This document shows positions 8,155 through 16,048 of a stretch of 38,723 bases of DNA, one piece after another. The notes under the pieces were generated by a model, which did not search any database, was not told the DNA's origin, and saw only the letters and a list, made by a program, of their open reading frames with translations. The position numbers were made by a program, and so were the translations under genes. Source of the DNA: PSRI01 sp041484195 (GTDB lineage: Bacteria; Bacteroidota; Bacteroidia; Chitinophagales; Chitinophagaceae); contig JBGPHC010000035.1 in NCBI GenBank assembly GCA_041484195.1, forward strand, positions 1 through 38,723. The letters run 5' to 3'. How positions within the stretch are numbered: position 1 is the stretch's first letter; each line of letters opens with the position of its first letter.

Positions 8155-8772
8155 ATGATGAAAATTGTATTGTTCGCCCTGCTCCTATCTGCGATGGCAT
8201 GCACGCGTCCGGCTCCGGTTTCGGAAAAAACAAGGCAGGATAGTCTTAGCGGAAATGACTGGAAGTCCAGGTTTGACAAGATCCTTCCCCTTCTTGGTCA
8301 CAGGAATTGGATCATCGTGGCCGATAAGGCTTTTCCGGAACAGAATGCGGCGGGCATGGAATATATCAACACCAATGAAGGCTTATTGCCGGTCTTGCAA
8401 TATGTCTTGCAGCAGGTGAATCAATCGGGTCATGTGAAGCCCATAATTTATCGGGACAAGGAATTGAGCTTTATTCCGGAAGACCAGGTAAAAGGGATCA
8501 CGGCATTTCGGGAAGGATCCGGGAAAATTTTGGATAATGCTCTGGAAGCAGGACAAAGACAAGCTGGTGCAACGGGCACGCAGGTTCAGACGATCCTGCA
8601 TGATTCGGTCTTCACCAAATTGGATGCCGCTTCCAAATTATTCAAGGTGCTTGTGCTGAAAACCAATGAGACGCTGCCCTATACTTCAGTATTCCTGCAA
8701 ATGGATTGCGCGTATTGGAATGGAGATCAGGAAAGGGAATTGAGGGATGCGATGAGCAGGCAGTCTAAATAA
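8155..8772 (+). CDS. Putative lipoprotein with RbsD/FucU-like sugar mutarotase fold
   Basis: The 205-residue protein opens with a short hydrophobic segment ending in AMAC (Cys16), a tolerable lipobox, so it is probably a lipoprotein. The rest resembles RbsD/FucU pyranase/mutarotase proteins. LLGHRNWIIVADKAFP (His49, Asp57) matches the conserved 'LGH-x-D-x-(I/V)-x-x-x-D-A-x-x-P' block, where the His and Asp are catalytic in RbsD. The C-terminal AASKLFKVLVLKTNETLPYTSVFLQ matches the closing block with the conserved Pro-Tyr, where the family usually has Gly-Glu before it. RbsD/FucU proteins are normally cytoplasmic, about 130-150 residues long, and interconvert sugar anomers or ring forms. A secreted version next to a fucosidase could act on released L-fucose. 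The family call rests on motif reading and is moderate; the sugar is inference. Confidence 0.65.
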   Translation: MMKIVLFALLLSAMACTRPAPVSEKTRQDSLSGNDWKSRFDKILPLLGHRNWIIVADKAFPEQNAAGMEYINTNEGLLPVLQYVLQQVNQSGHVKPIIYRDKELSFIPEDQVKGITAFREGSGKILDNALEAGQRQAGATGTQVQTILHDSVFTKLDAASKLFKVLVLKTNETLPYTSVFLQMDCAYWNGDQERELRDAMSRQSK

Positions 8773-8856
8773 AATGCCGCGATGAATTCCTAATTGTTTA
8801 TCCGTAGCGGCCCTTAATTTATCAAAATTTTATACACTAAGGCGAGGCAATTCCCG

Positions 8857-8886
8857 TTTGAATCTGGAATTCGAATGGTACCTTTG
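8857..8886 (+). promoter_or_regulatory. Bacteroidota-type promoter for the secreted protein at 8901
   Basis: TTTG at 8857-8860 and TACCTTTG at 8879-8886 are separated by 18 bases, an exact match to the Bacteroidota -33/-7 consensus. Transcription would begin near 8893, leaving a very short leader before the ATG at 8901. Confidence 0.6.
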
Positions 8887-8900
8887 TTCACATCAGGCCT

Positions 8901-9854
8901 ATGTTAAAAATCAGGATCATCTTCTTCATTCTTTTCGTGAGTATTGCCGCTGCCCCCGTATGGGCACAGATGGATAAAGCCGGATGGAAAGAAATTGCCA
9001 GCCGTGAAGATTCTTTGATCTCATCCTCCAACACCATCGTCAATGGCCGTGATGCAGCCGCGAGATTCAGGGCAGACAGCACATTCACCCGCATACTGGT
9101 GAGAGCGCTCAAAGAGAAGAATTCATTTTATTACCCGTTTGATTCCATTCAGACCATTTCGAGGATCTATGCTCCCGACAGCAGTTTCCGCATATTTACC
9201 TGGCAGGTAGTGAGGGACGACAATCTGAACCGCAGACACGGCGCAATCCAGATGCATACTAGAGATGGTTCGCTCAAATTATACCCACTGCTCGACAGGA
9301 CTTTTGAGATCAGGAATCTGAATGATACAGTCACTAATCCACAGGCATGGGTAGGCGCTATATATTACAGGGTTGTTGAAAAGGAATTCAAGGGCAAACA
9401 TTTTTATACCCTGCTCGGTTACGATGAGCATAATTTCAGGAGTACCAAGAAACGGATTGAAGTGCTCAGTTTTGACGCGGCAGGCCAACCGGTTTTCGGC
9501 GGGCCATTTTTCAGTTTCGAGGAAGACACGACCCGCAGGCCCATGCAAGCCAGGTTTGAAATTGAATTTAAGAAAGACGCTAATGCCAGGCTGCAATTTG
9601 ATGATGACCTGGATATGATTTTATATGAGCACCTGATTCCTGAAAATAATGAGACAGAAAAAAAATATACCTATATCCCCGATGGCGACTATGAAGGTTT
9701 TAAATGGAAGGATGGCCGCTGGGTGCATATTGAAAAAGTCTTCCATTTCAAGCTAAAAGATGGTGAAGCACCAGTAGGAGTTCCGGTAACCGAGGACAAA
9801 CTGATTATCTATCCCCCTCCCACTACGCCGGCAAAGACCGGGAAAAGAAAATAA
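8901..9854 (+). CDS. Secreted protein of unknown function
   Basis: The 317-residue protein has a clear signal peptide (hydrophobic 5-18, cleavage near Ala22 after VWA). The mature part is rich in aromatic and charged residues with alternating beta-strand-like stretches such as FRIFTWQVV, LKLYPLLD and FYTLLGYDEHNF. It ends in a proline-rich basic tail, PPPTTPAKTGKRK. There are no cysteines and no motif I recognise. I believe similar uncharacterised proteins occur in Chitinophagaceae but cannot name a family. It has its own strong promoter and converges on the next gene with only 6 bases between stops, without a visible terminator. A periplasmic or outer-membrane-associated place is likely. Confidence 0.8.
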   Translation: MLKIRIIFFILFVSIAAAPVWAQMDKAGWKEIASREDSLISSSNTIVNGRDAAARFRADSTFTRILVRALKEKNSFYYPFDSIQTISRIYAPDSSFRIFTWQVVRDDNLNRRHGAIQMHTRDGSLKLYPLLDRTFEIRNLNDTVTNPQAWVGAIYYRVVEKEFKGKHFYTLLGYDEHNFRSTKKRIEVLSFDAAGQPVFGGPFFSFEEDTTRRPMQARFEIEFKKDANARLQFDDDLDMILYEHLIPENNETEKKYTYIPDGDYEGFKWKDGRWVHIEKVFHFKLKDGEAPVGVPVTEDKLIIYPPPTTPAKTGKRK

Positions 9855-9860
9855 AACGGA

Positions 9861-10238
9861 TCAGGCATCCACCAAGAAAGTCCCCAGGTCAATGATCTCA
9901 CCCTTTCCCATCTTGAATTTTTCAAAAAATTCCAAGTCGGCTTCTTTCATCACCTGACTCCTGAATACTTCCTTCCCTTCCTTGTAAAGTAGAAAATAGA
10001 ATTCCAAAGCCCTGTCAATGATTGGCTCCTTGCGATACAATTTCGAAGGGTTAAAGCTGATATGCACAATGCCATTTTGCCCGGGATGGGCCTGCCCGAT
10101 AAAATCATCGTCGAAAAAGTCCTTGTCGAATAATTTCACTTCGTATTCATTCCCGTGGATGGGTTTATCACTACCCTTATGGATAAACCTCGCAGTTACT
10201 TCAACGTTCATGTACAGGTCGGTTGAAAACACAGGCAT
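9861..10238 (-). CDS. Uncharacterised cytoplasmic beta-rich protein downstream of lepA
   Basis: The 125-residue protein has no signal peptide. The ATG at 10238 is used; the ATG at 10211 (MNVEVTARF) is an alternative and would begin directly at the first predicted strand. The pattern of short strands (VEVTARFIH, EYEVKLFDKDF, GIVHISFNP, ALEFYFLLYKEGKEVFRS) suggests a small beta-sandwich of transthyretin or C2-like type. This is a structural guess, and no catalytic motif is seen. It begins 23 bases after the lepA stop with no terminator between, so it is probably co-transcribed with lepA. Its function is unknown. Confidence 0.7.
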   Translation of the reverse strand: MPVFSTDLYMNVEVTARFIHKGSDKPIHGNEYEVKLFDKDFFDDDFIGQAHPGQNGIVHISFNPSKLYRKEPIIDRALEFYFLLYKEGKEVFRSQVMKEADLEFFEKFKMGKGEIIDLGTFLVDA

Positions 10239-10261
10239 AATTTTTTATGAAAGTTAATTAA

Positions 10262-12055
10262 TTATTCGTCGAGTTTTAACACGGCAAGAAATGCTTCCTG
10301 CGGAACTTCCACGTTCCCGATCTGGCGCATTCTTTTCTTGCCTTCTTTTTGCTTTTCGAGCAACTTGCGTTTGCGACTGATGTCACCACCGTAACATTTG
10401 GCCGTAACGTCTTTGCGCATGGCGCTGATTGTTTCCCTGGCTATCACTTTGGCCCCAATCGCGGCCTGAATGGCTATCTGGAATTGTTGGCGGGGTACGA
10501 GCTCTTTCAGCTTTTCACAGAGTTTTCTGCCAAATTCCTGGGAGCGGCTGCGGTGGATCAGGGCGCTTAGGGCATCCACCTTATCACCATTCAAAAGGAT
10601 GTCCATTTTCACAATATCGCTTTCACGGTAGCCGATGGGGTGATAGTCAAATGAGGCATAGCCTCTCGTCTGGCTCTTGAGTCTGTCGTAAAAATCAAAT
10701 ACAATTTCCGTCAGCGGCATTTCAAACACAAGCTCCACGCGGGTGGTTGTCAAATAACTTTGGTTGACAAGAATTCCGCGTTTGCCCAGACAAAGGGTCA
10801 TGATATTCCCGATATATTCCGGTTTGGAAATGATCTGGGCCTTTATGAATGGCTCTTCTATTCTGTCAATCCGAACAGGATCGGGCATTTCGGTGGGATT
10901 GTTCACCGTAATCTTTTGTCCGTTGGTAGTATAGGCTATGAAACTAACGTTAGGAACCGTTGTGATGACCGTCTGGTTGAATTCTCTTTCCAGTCGCTCC
11001 TGGATGATCTCCATGTGCAACATTCCAAGGAAGCCGCAGCGGAAACCAAATCCGAGGGCTTGTGAAGTCTCCAGTTCGAAAGTCAAAGAAGCGTCATTCA
11101 ACTGCAGTTTATCCATGCAGTCACGGAGTTCCCCGAAATCGTCCGTGTTAATGGGAAAGATTCCTGCGAATACCATGGGCTTCACTTCCACAAATCCTTT
11201 GATCATTTCAGGATGTGGATTATTGGCGAGGGTCAGGGTATCCCCCACTCTCACCTCCTTTGCATTCTTGATGCCGGTGATTATATAGCCTACATCCCCG
11301 CAATTCACTTCTTCTTTGGGTGTCAGCGTTAGTTTTAAAATGCCGACCTCGTCTGCTCCATATTCCAGTCCCGTAGATACAAATTTTACTTTGTCACCCT
11401 TCCTTATCTTGCCATTCAGAATCCTATAGTACACGATTATTCCACGAAAGCTATTATATATGCTGTCGAAGATTAATGCCTGCAAGGGAGCATCGGGATC
11501 TCCTTTGGGGGAGGGAATTCTGGCTACAATCGCTTCCAGAATCTTGTCAACACCTTGTCCGGTGCGGCCACTGGCCAGCAAAATATCCTCAGGTTTACAT
11601 CCTATTAATTCAATGATCTGGTCCTGCACTTCTTCAATCATCGCTCCGTCCATATCAATCTTGTTGATCACGGGTATGATCTCCAGATTATTGTCTATTG
11701 CGAGGTATAAATTGGATATGGTTTGTGCCTGTATCCCCTGTGTCGCGTCAACAAGCAATAATGCGCCTTCGCATGCCGCAAGAGCGCGGCTCACTTCATA
11801 GCTGAAGTCAACATGTCCGGGAGTATCAATCAGGTTCAGCGTATATTCCATTCCGTCATTAGCCATGTAGTTGATCTGGATTGCATGACTCTTGATTGTG
11901 ATGCCTTTCTCCCTTTCCAGGTCCATATCATCCAATACCTGTTCCTTCATATCCCTGTCGCTGATCGTGTGGGTGCTTTGCAAGAGGCGGTCGGCCAGGG
12001 TACTTTTTCCATGGTCAATATGTGCAATAATGGAGAAATTCCGGATATTCTTCAT
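10262..12055 (-). CDS. lepA: Elongation factor 4 (LepA), translational GTPase
   Basis: The 597-residue protein has the normal LepA length and all GTPase motifs: IAHIDHGKSTLADRLL (G1, residues 8-23), GITIK (G2), DTPGHVDF (G3) and NKID (G4). The later domains include the FGFRCGFLGMLHMEI block, and the LepA-specific C-terminal domain includes KMDILLNGDKVDALS, AKCYGGDISRKRKLLEKQKEGKKRM and a final VPQEAFLAVLK. LepA binds ribosomes and affects initiation and elongation, probably by back-translocating or remodelling stalled ribosomes. It is cytoplasmic and partly membrane-associated in other bacteria. The beta-lactamase-like gene lies upstream on the same strand 197 bases away, and the gene appears to have its own promoter at 12085. 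Confidence 0.99.
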   Translation of the reverse strand: MKNIRNFSIIAHIDHGKSTLADRLLQSTHTISDRDMKEQVLDDMDLEREKGITIKSHAIQINYMANDGMEYTLNLIDTPGHVDFSYEVSRALAACEGALLLVDATQGIQAQTISNLYLAIDNNLEIIPVINKIDMDGAMIEEVQDQIIELIGCKPEDILLASGRTGQGVDKILEAIVARIPSPKGDPDAPLQALIFDSIYNSFRGIIVYYRILNGKIRKGDKVKFVSTGLEYGADEVGILKLTLTPKEEVNCGDVGYIITGIKNAKEVRVGDTLTLANNPHPEMIKGFVEVKPMVFAGIFPINTDDFGELRDCMDKLQLNDASLTFELETSQALGFGFRCGFLGMLHMEIIQERLEREFNQTVITTVPNVSFIAYTTNGQKITVNNPTEMPDPVRIDRIEEPFIKAQIISKPEYIGNIMTLCLGKRGILVNQSYLTTTRVELVFEMPLTEIVFDFYDRLKSQTRGYASFDYHPIGYRESDIVKMDILLNGDKVDALSALIHRSRSQEFGRKLCEKLKELVPRQQFQIAIQAAIGAKVIARETISAMRKDVTAKCYGGDISRKRKLLEKQKEGKKRMRQIGNVEVPQEAFLAVLKLDE

Positions 12056-12084
12056 GTGAGTTCCTTACTCTTTTTTGAGGCAGG

Positions 12085-12092
12085 CAAAGGTA
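12085..12092 (-). promoter_or_regulatory. Candidate -7 element for lepA
   Basis: On the minus strand the sequence reads TACCTTTG, an exact TAnnTTTG match, 30 bases before the lepA ATG. A matching -33 TTTG is not seen at the usual spacing. Confidence 0.4.
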
Positions 12093-12187
12093 AGGAAAAG
12101 AGCCCATGTTGAATGCTTTAAATACTCATCCAAGGCTCCCGCAATCTCAATGTTCCTCATCTGTCTTCCTGAATTTTGCCTGATGAA

Positions 12188-12204
12188 AATTCCAATCAGG
12201 AATT
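12188..12204 (-). terminator. Weak terminator-like hairpin after the beta-lactamase-like gene
   Basis: On the minus strand AATTCC-TGATT-GGAATT forms a 6-bp stem with a 5-base loop, followed by a short T-run (TTTTC including the stem end). It lies about 50 bases after the stop at 12253. The stem is A/T-rich, so termination may be inefficient. Confidence 0.3.
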
Positions 12205-12252
12205 GAAAATCGGGGCCACTCTCGGGGACTGGGGATAGCTGATCCATAATTA

Positions 12253-13173
12253 TCAGTAATGCATGCCATGTCCTTGCCTGTGAACATACTTGTAGATCAT
12301 GGCGGATACATCAGCCATCGCCCTGGTGGCGCTTTTTTCGTCTTCCAGGTCTTTGGAAAGTATGACCAACACGTATTTTCTTCCATCTGGCAGGATCACA
12401 AGTCCTGAATCATGATGCACGCCGGGAAAGGATCCGGTCTTATGGGCCACTTTCACGTGCAAGGGAAGTTCTGCGGGAATAATTTCGTTGAATCGCTGGT
12501 CCTCCAGTATCCTGATCATTTCAGCCGAAGCCTGTGGGTTTATCAGTTGATCGTTTCCCAGTTTTTCAAAAAGCAACATCAGGTCGTAAGCAGTGGTAAC
12601 ACTGTTTAAACCTTTGTCGTAAGCCTTATTATCTTCCACGCCTCTCAGCACAAGCATATCCCTGAGGCCCAGATCATGAACGGTTTCTGTTATATTCGAG
12701 GCGCCCAATTTCTCCACAAGAAGATTGGTGGAGAAATTGCTACTAATGGTGATCATTTTATAGAGTAACTGCGAGATACTTCTTTTTTCTCCTAGATGCA
12801 GGTACAGATATTTTTCGCTGTCATTCGCTGAATCAAGACTAAACAGACTGCCATCCGCGATACTCTTGAATTCATTTTTTATCAGGATGGAATCTGAAAG
12901 TGAGAGTTTTTTTTCCGCAGCTTCCTTAAAAGCTTCCACCATCACGGGTGTCTTCATGGTGCTTGCGGGATGGAAAAGACTGTGTTCATTCAGGAAAATC
13001 GCCGCGCCCGTTTGCAGGTCTTTGAATGCTATGGCAAAAAACCCTTTTTCTAACGCCAGCCTGTCAGAAATCTTTTCTTTCAGGTGTTCAAGTGAATTCT
13101 TCGGTTGACTCTGGCAGGGCAGATTCATGATTCCCATAAAAAGGATGGACCAAAAACAATATTTGCCCGACAT
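12253..13173 (-). CDS. Class A beta-lactamase-like serine hydrolase
   Basis: The 306-residue protein has a signal peptide (residues 1-22) and the signature motifs of the serine beta-lactamase/transpeptidase fold in order: STMK (Ser71, Lys74), an S-x-N element in ITISSN (Ser144, Asn146) and KTG (Lys245-Gly247). The omega-loop region carries LRGVED and, ten residues after Glu180, GLN, with spacing unlike the E-x-x-L-N of well-studied class A enzymes. Whether Glu180 can deacylate is therefore unclear. Proteins of this type are common in Bacteroidota and are not all true resistance enzymes; some may act on peptidoglycan or other amides. It should act in the periplasm. No promoter was recognised in the long gap upstream. 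The fold call is firm; lactam hydrolysis is unproven. Confidence 0.88.
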   Translation of the reverse strand: MSGKYCFWSILFMGIMNLPCQSQPKNSLEHLKEKISDRLALEKGFFAIAFKDLQTGAAIFLNEHSLFHPASTMKTPVMVEAFKEAAEKKLSLSDSILIKNEFKSIADGSLFSLDSANDSEKYLYLHLGEKRSISQLLYKMITISSNFSTNLLVEKLGASNITETVHDLGLRDMLVLRGVEDNKAYDKGLNSVTTAYDLMLLFEKLGNDQLINPQASAEMIRILEDQRFNEIIPAELPLHVKVAHKTGSFPGVHHDSGLVILPDGRKYVLVILSKDLEDEKSATRAMADVSAMIYKYVHRQGHGMHY

Positions 13174-13661
13174 TTTGTTGAGTTTAGGCAGGAAAAATGG
13201 ATTGCGATTCTAAAAGATAGCATTTTTTTCTCTGGCAGATCAGGCAATAGATACAATTGGCCCAGACCATACAATACCATTTGGCTTTTTCCAGAATATA
13301 AGAAAAATTCAATTAAATATATGATTCAAATTTCTATTTTATCTCAGGTTAAGATTGTGGATTTGTGGATAAAACTATGTCAATGAGGGCGAGACTGGCA
13401 TAGATAATGTATTTAGAATGCATGAACTATGCAGGCCCTAATCTCAGGTGCCATACAATGCAGAAAGTTTTGTAACATGAAATGAAAATTTGTTTAAATA
13501 TGAGATGAGAGAAGAATAAAAGAATCCAGTTGAGGCTAATGGGAAATTCATTTTGGCAGATGGTAAACTGCATCAAAAAACCCAACCCTTTCTAAATTTC
13601 AACAACCCTTGATGCTCTCATTGGATAAGATCCCATACCGTTCGTGGCGGTCTGAGAGTCT
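13174..13661. other. Gene-free divergent spacer, 488 bp
   Basis: This A/T-rich stretch separates the minus-strand serine hydrolase from the plus-strand esterase. I see no convincing gene. It contains GCATAG at about 13398 paired with CTATGC at about 13428, a long-looped inverted repeat, and a weak -7-like TAAATTTC at 13593-13600 ahead of the esterase. No RNA gene was recognised. Confidence 0.5.
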
Positions 13662-14669
13662 ATGAAAATCCGTATCCTATGTCTGGCGTTCAGTGGCCTG
13701 TTCCTGAACGCAAAAGCCCAGACAATAATTGGCAACCAGCAGGCCATTCAATTCAATGTTTCGGGAAGCCAGAAAGCCTGGGGCTTATTATATGTACCCA
13801 CGCCTGATCCCCTCTATCCCACCGAATCATTTCCACTGATCATTTTTGAACATGGCTTAGGTGAAGTGGGTAGCACGCAGGCCGATCTCAACAAGCTCCT
13901 TTCATGGGGTACTCCCTGGCTGGTTTCTAAAGGGAATAAAATGGTATTTGCCGATCCACGCTCTGGCGTCAGCCGACGTTTCATGTGCCTGGCATTGCAA
14001 GGTCAGAGTTTAGCTCCTTACAAATCATGGGTCAAATATGTTCTTGATAATTACTTATTCAAGAGCCCGTACAGAGTAGATCAGAATGCGGTCTATATTA
14101 CAGGTTTGTCTTCCGGAGGGGACCAGACACTTCAAATGGTAACCACTGACAGTTACGCACAATATATCGCGGCAACAGTTCCCATGAGTCCTGGAGGAGG
14201 GCCCTTCACTAATGCTTCCGTGACAGCGGCGCTGGGCATCCGTTCATGGGCATTCGCCGGCACCGCGGGAGACAATCCTTACCTGGGTACCGCAACAGAT
14301 TTTACGAATAGCCTGAATGCTTTAATGCCGGGCTATGCGCGGCTGACTACTTACCCCTGCGGCCATGGCTGCTGGAATACACATTATGACCCCAGTTATC
14401 GCGAAACCATTGACGGTAAATCAATGAATATTTATGAATGGATGCTCTATTATGCAAAGAACAGTCTGCTTGGGGTGGATATAGTCTCTTCAGTTTTGGA
14501 GCATTTCCTGAATTATGATAAGATCATATGGTCGGCAAAAGAATCCAATGAGACCGACTACTATGAAGTACAGGCATCCGAAGATGGTAAGGACTGGAGT
14601 ACCGTTCAAACAATTAATGCTCATGAAGAAGCGGGAACTTATAATTATAGTTTCATTTACGCATTGTAG
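13662..14669 (+). CDS. Secreted alpha/beta-hydrolase esterase with truncated C-terminal module
   Basis: The 335-residue protein has a signal peptide (MKIRILCLAFSGLFLNAKAQ, cleavage after Ala19). Residues 30-265 form an alpha/beta hydrolase. FPLIIFEHGLGE provides the oxyanion region, and GLSSGG is the nucleophile elbow (G-x-S-x-G type) with the first Ser of SS as the catalytic residue. The late CGHGCWNTHYD region holds the likely catalytic His. It resembles secreted poly(3-hydroxybutyrate) depolymerase- or feruloyl-esterase-like proteins; the substrate is not known. From about residue 275 a beta-sandwich begins of the kind that precedes type IX secretion sorting domains (IIWSAKESN, YYEVQASEDGKDW). 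It stops abruptly after TYNYSF, and the next frame continues with a plausible HCSGDWLF. A frameshift or decay of the 3' end is therefore likely, and no sorting signal remains. Confidence 0.82.
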   Translation: MKIRILCLAFSGLFLNAKAQTIIGNQQAIQFNVSGSQKAWGLLYVPTPDPLYPTESFPLIIFEHGLGEVGSTQADLNKLLSWGTPWLVSKGNKMVFADPRSGVSRRFMCLALQGQSLAPYKSWVKYVLDNYLFKSPYRVDQNAVYITGLSSGGDQTLQMVTTDSYAQYIAATVPMSPGGGPFTNASVTAALGIRSWAFAGTAGDNPYLGTATDFTNSLNALMPGYARLTTYPCGHGCWNTHYDPSYRETIDGKSMNIYEWMLYYAKNSLLGVDIVSSVLEHFLNYDKIIWSAKESNETDYYEVQASEDGKDWSTVQTINAHEEAGTYNYSFIYAL

Positions 14670-14769
14670 TGGAGACTGGCTGTTCGAGCGCAGGCATGAT
14701 TAACTATTTGCAATATTTCGATTCCCCTCCCAAGGGCTCAAATGCAAATCAAGAACTAAAACAATCCAA

Positions 14770-14925
14770 ATGAAGAAAATACTAATCCTGATATTTTTGT
14801 TTGCCGCTTTTTCCTGCAGGAAAAATGATAGTGTTACCAATTCTCCTGTGAAGAAAAAATATATGTACCGGATAATTCAGCACAATAAGGACGGCACCGT
14901 CAAAATTTCACCGGTCATGCGCTAG
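14770..14925 (+). CDS. Small lipoprotein, unknown function (51 aa)
   Basis: A short reading frame encodes 51 residues: MKKILILIFLFAAFSC, an ideal short signal with a lipid-attachment Cys at position 16, then a basic, hydrophilic tail containing KKKYMYRIIQ and a C-terminal KISPVMR. The signal structure and a hairpin five bases after the stop argue that it is real despite its size. It sits 100 bases after the broken esterase and may have been part of the same transcript. No function can be assigned. Confidence 0.6.
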   Translation: MKKILILIFLFAAFSCRKNDSVTNSPVKKKYMYRIIQHNKDGTVKISPVMR

Positions 14926-14929
14926 CATT

Positions 14930-14962
14930 ATTCTGTCCCATATTCCTGATGCCGGACAGAAT
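14930..14962 (+). terminator. Hairpin after the small lipoprotein gene
   Basis: ATTCTGTCC at 14930-14938 pairs perfectly with GGACAGAAT at 14954-14962 (9 bp, 15-base loop), beginning five bases after the stop codon. No T-run follows, so it may stabilise the transcript end rather than act as a classical intrinsic terminator. Confidence 0.4.
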
Positions 14963-15232
14963 TCCGCCAATTAATTCCTGACATTTCCATCCGGAACGAG
15001 GGATTGACCGGCCCTTTTTCCCGGCAGGCGCATATCATTTATTTCTCTTCATCTCACCCCAGCGTTTATGCTTACAGGATGCTTCCTTTATCCGCCCTGA
15101 ACGAATTGGATGCCTGTGGCCGACCAGATTTGATTACCCTTTCAAAAATCAAGCTCAAAATTCACCAGATAAGGCGCGACTCCGTATATTTACCAGCCTT
15201 TATTTACATATTCGTTTTTGAAAATAGAAAAC
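14963..15232. other. Gene-free spacer before the lipoprotein at 15233
   Basis: A 94-codon frame at 15004-15288 runs through here. It lacks a credible start, has no family-like features and overlaps the better-supported lipoprotein. I see no other gene, RNA or convincing promoter; TATTCGTTTTTG at 15209-15220 is only a loose -7-like match. Confidence 0.45.
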
Positions 15233-15808
15233 ATGAGAAAATTCCTGATTGCTATTATGGCAACATTCATTTTACTGTCTTGCCATAAGACTACCACCCT
15301 GGAACCTCTGAAGCCCAAACTGGGAACAAAATGGGTGTACCGTCTGAAAAAGTTCAATGCCGCCGGGATTTTACAAACCACTACAAATCTAACTTATACC
15401 ATTAGCGCCGAGCAGACCATGGGATCGGATAAATGGTTCGTTGTGACAGACAGTACCGGTGCTGCAGTTTTTATGCTGAATCAAAAACCAGACGGATTAT
15501 ATCAATTTCAAAATGCGGCCGCACATCTGCTTTGCAAGGATCCAGCTTTGCCGAATGACAGCTATGATACCCAAAATGATGGCGTTGACGAGACCTTTCT
15601 GGTAAAGGCAAAGGATTCAACAGCCACATTGCCTTATGGAGACCTCGTAATTTATAGTTATGAGGGTCAACAGAGCGGCCTTCTGAAAGATATTATTTGG
15701 TACAATTCCACCGTTTGGTTCGCCAAGAAAGAAGTATATACCCTGAACACATTTACGGGATTGAATCATGTGGACACCAGACTCGAAATAGTTGACATTG
15801 TCTATTGA
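15233..15808 (+). CDS. Lipoprotein of unknown function (191 aa)
   Basis: The frame is open from a TTG at 15218, but the ATG at 15233 is the natural start because it opens a lipoprotein signal: MRKFLIAIMATFILLSC, with a lipobox LLSC and Cys17. The mature part begins HKTTTLEPLKPKLGTKWVYRLKKF. This resembles many Bacteroidota lipoproteins that start with a 'length-of-strand' block K-x-G-x-x-W-x-Y and then form a small beta-barrel or sandwich. The rest alternates beta-like segments (LTYTISAEQ, WFVVTDS, DLVIYSYEG, DTRLEIVDIVY). A hairpin follows the stop directly. No function is known. Two of its neighbours are also small envelope proteins. Confidence 0.8.
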   Translation: MRKFLIAIMATFILLSCHKTTTLEPLKPKLGTKWVYRLKKFNAAGILQTTTNLTYTISAEQTMGSDKWFVVTDSTGAAVFMLNQKPDGLYQFQNAAAHLLCKDPALPNDSYDTQNDGVDETFLVKAKDSTATLPYGDLVIYSYEGQQSGLLKDIIWYNSTVWFAKKEVYTLNTFTGLNHVDTRLEIVDIVY

Positions 15809-15809
15809 T

Positions 15810-15827
15810 GCAGGAATTTTTTCCTGC
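15810..15827 (+). terminator. Hairpin terminator after the lipoprotein gene
   Basis: GCAGGAA-TTTT-TTCCTGC forms a perfect 7-bp stem with a 4-base loop starting two bases after the stop codon. The T-rich loop is part of the stem-loop and no long T-run follows, so termination strength is uncertain. Confidence 0.45.
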
Positions 15828-16048
15828 CTGACATAGATTCCTACCTGGAATATCTTCAGGAACCAATTTGACTCGAAATTCCATTTTAAGAAAAGCTTAA
15901 CTCCCGCTGAAAGACAAGCCGGATGCATATTGCAGCGGATACAATGAGATTTGGGCCTTCCTTGTGCAAAACTTTATGAATCAATTATGAGTGCTTTATA
16001 ACACTATTGCATGTAAATTGCTCATAATTACACTTTCAATTCGAGGCC

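Noticed and set aside
12065..12247. 60-codon minus-strand frame between the serine hydrolase gene and lepA
   Set aside because: It covers the lepA promoter region, lacks family features and ends only ten bases before lepA without a supporting signal.
12253..13173. Calling the serine hydrolase a clinical-type beta-lactamase
   Set aside because: The omega-loop Glu/Asn spacing differs from studied class A enzymes, and no resistance or mobile context is present.
13105..13386. 93-codon plus-strand frame running from the serine hydrolase gene into the spacer
   Set aside because: It is mostly antisense to the signal peptide region of the hydrolase, and the product is compositionally random.
15004..15288. 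94-codon plus-strand frame
   Set aside because: It has no good start and overlaps the lipoprotein beginning at 15233, which has a textbook signal peptide.
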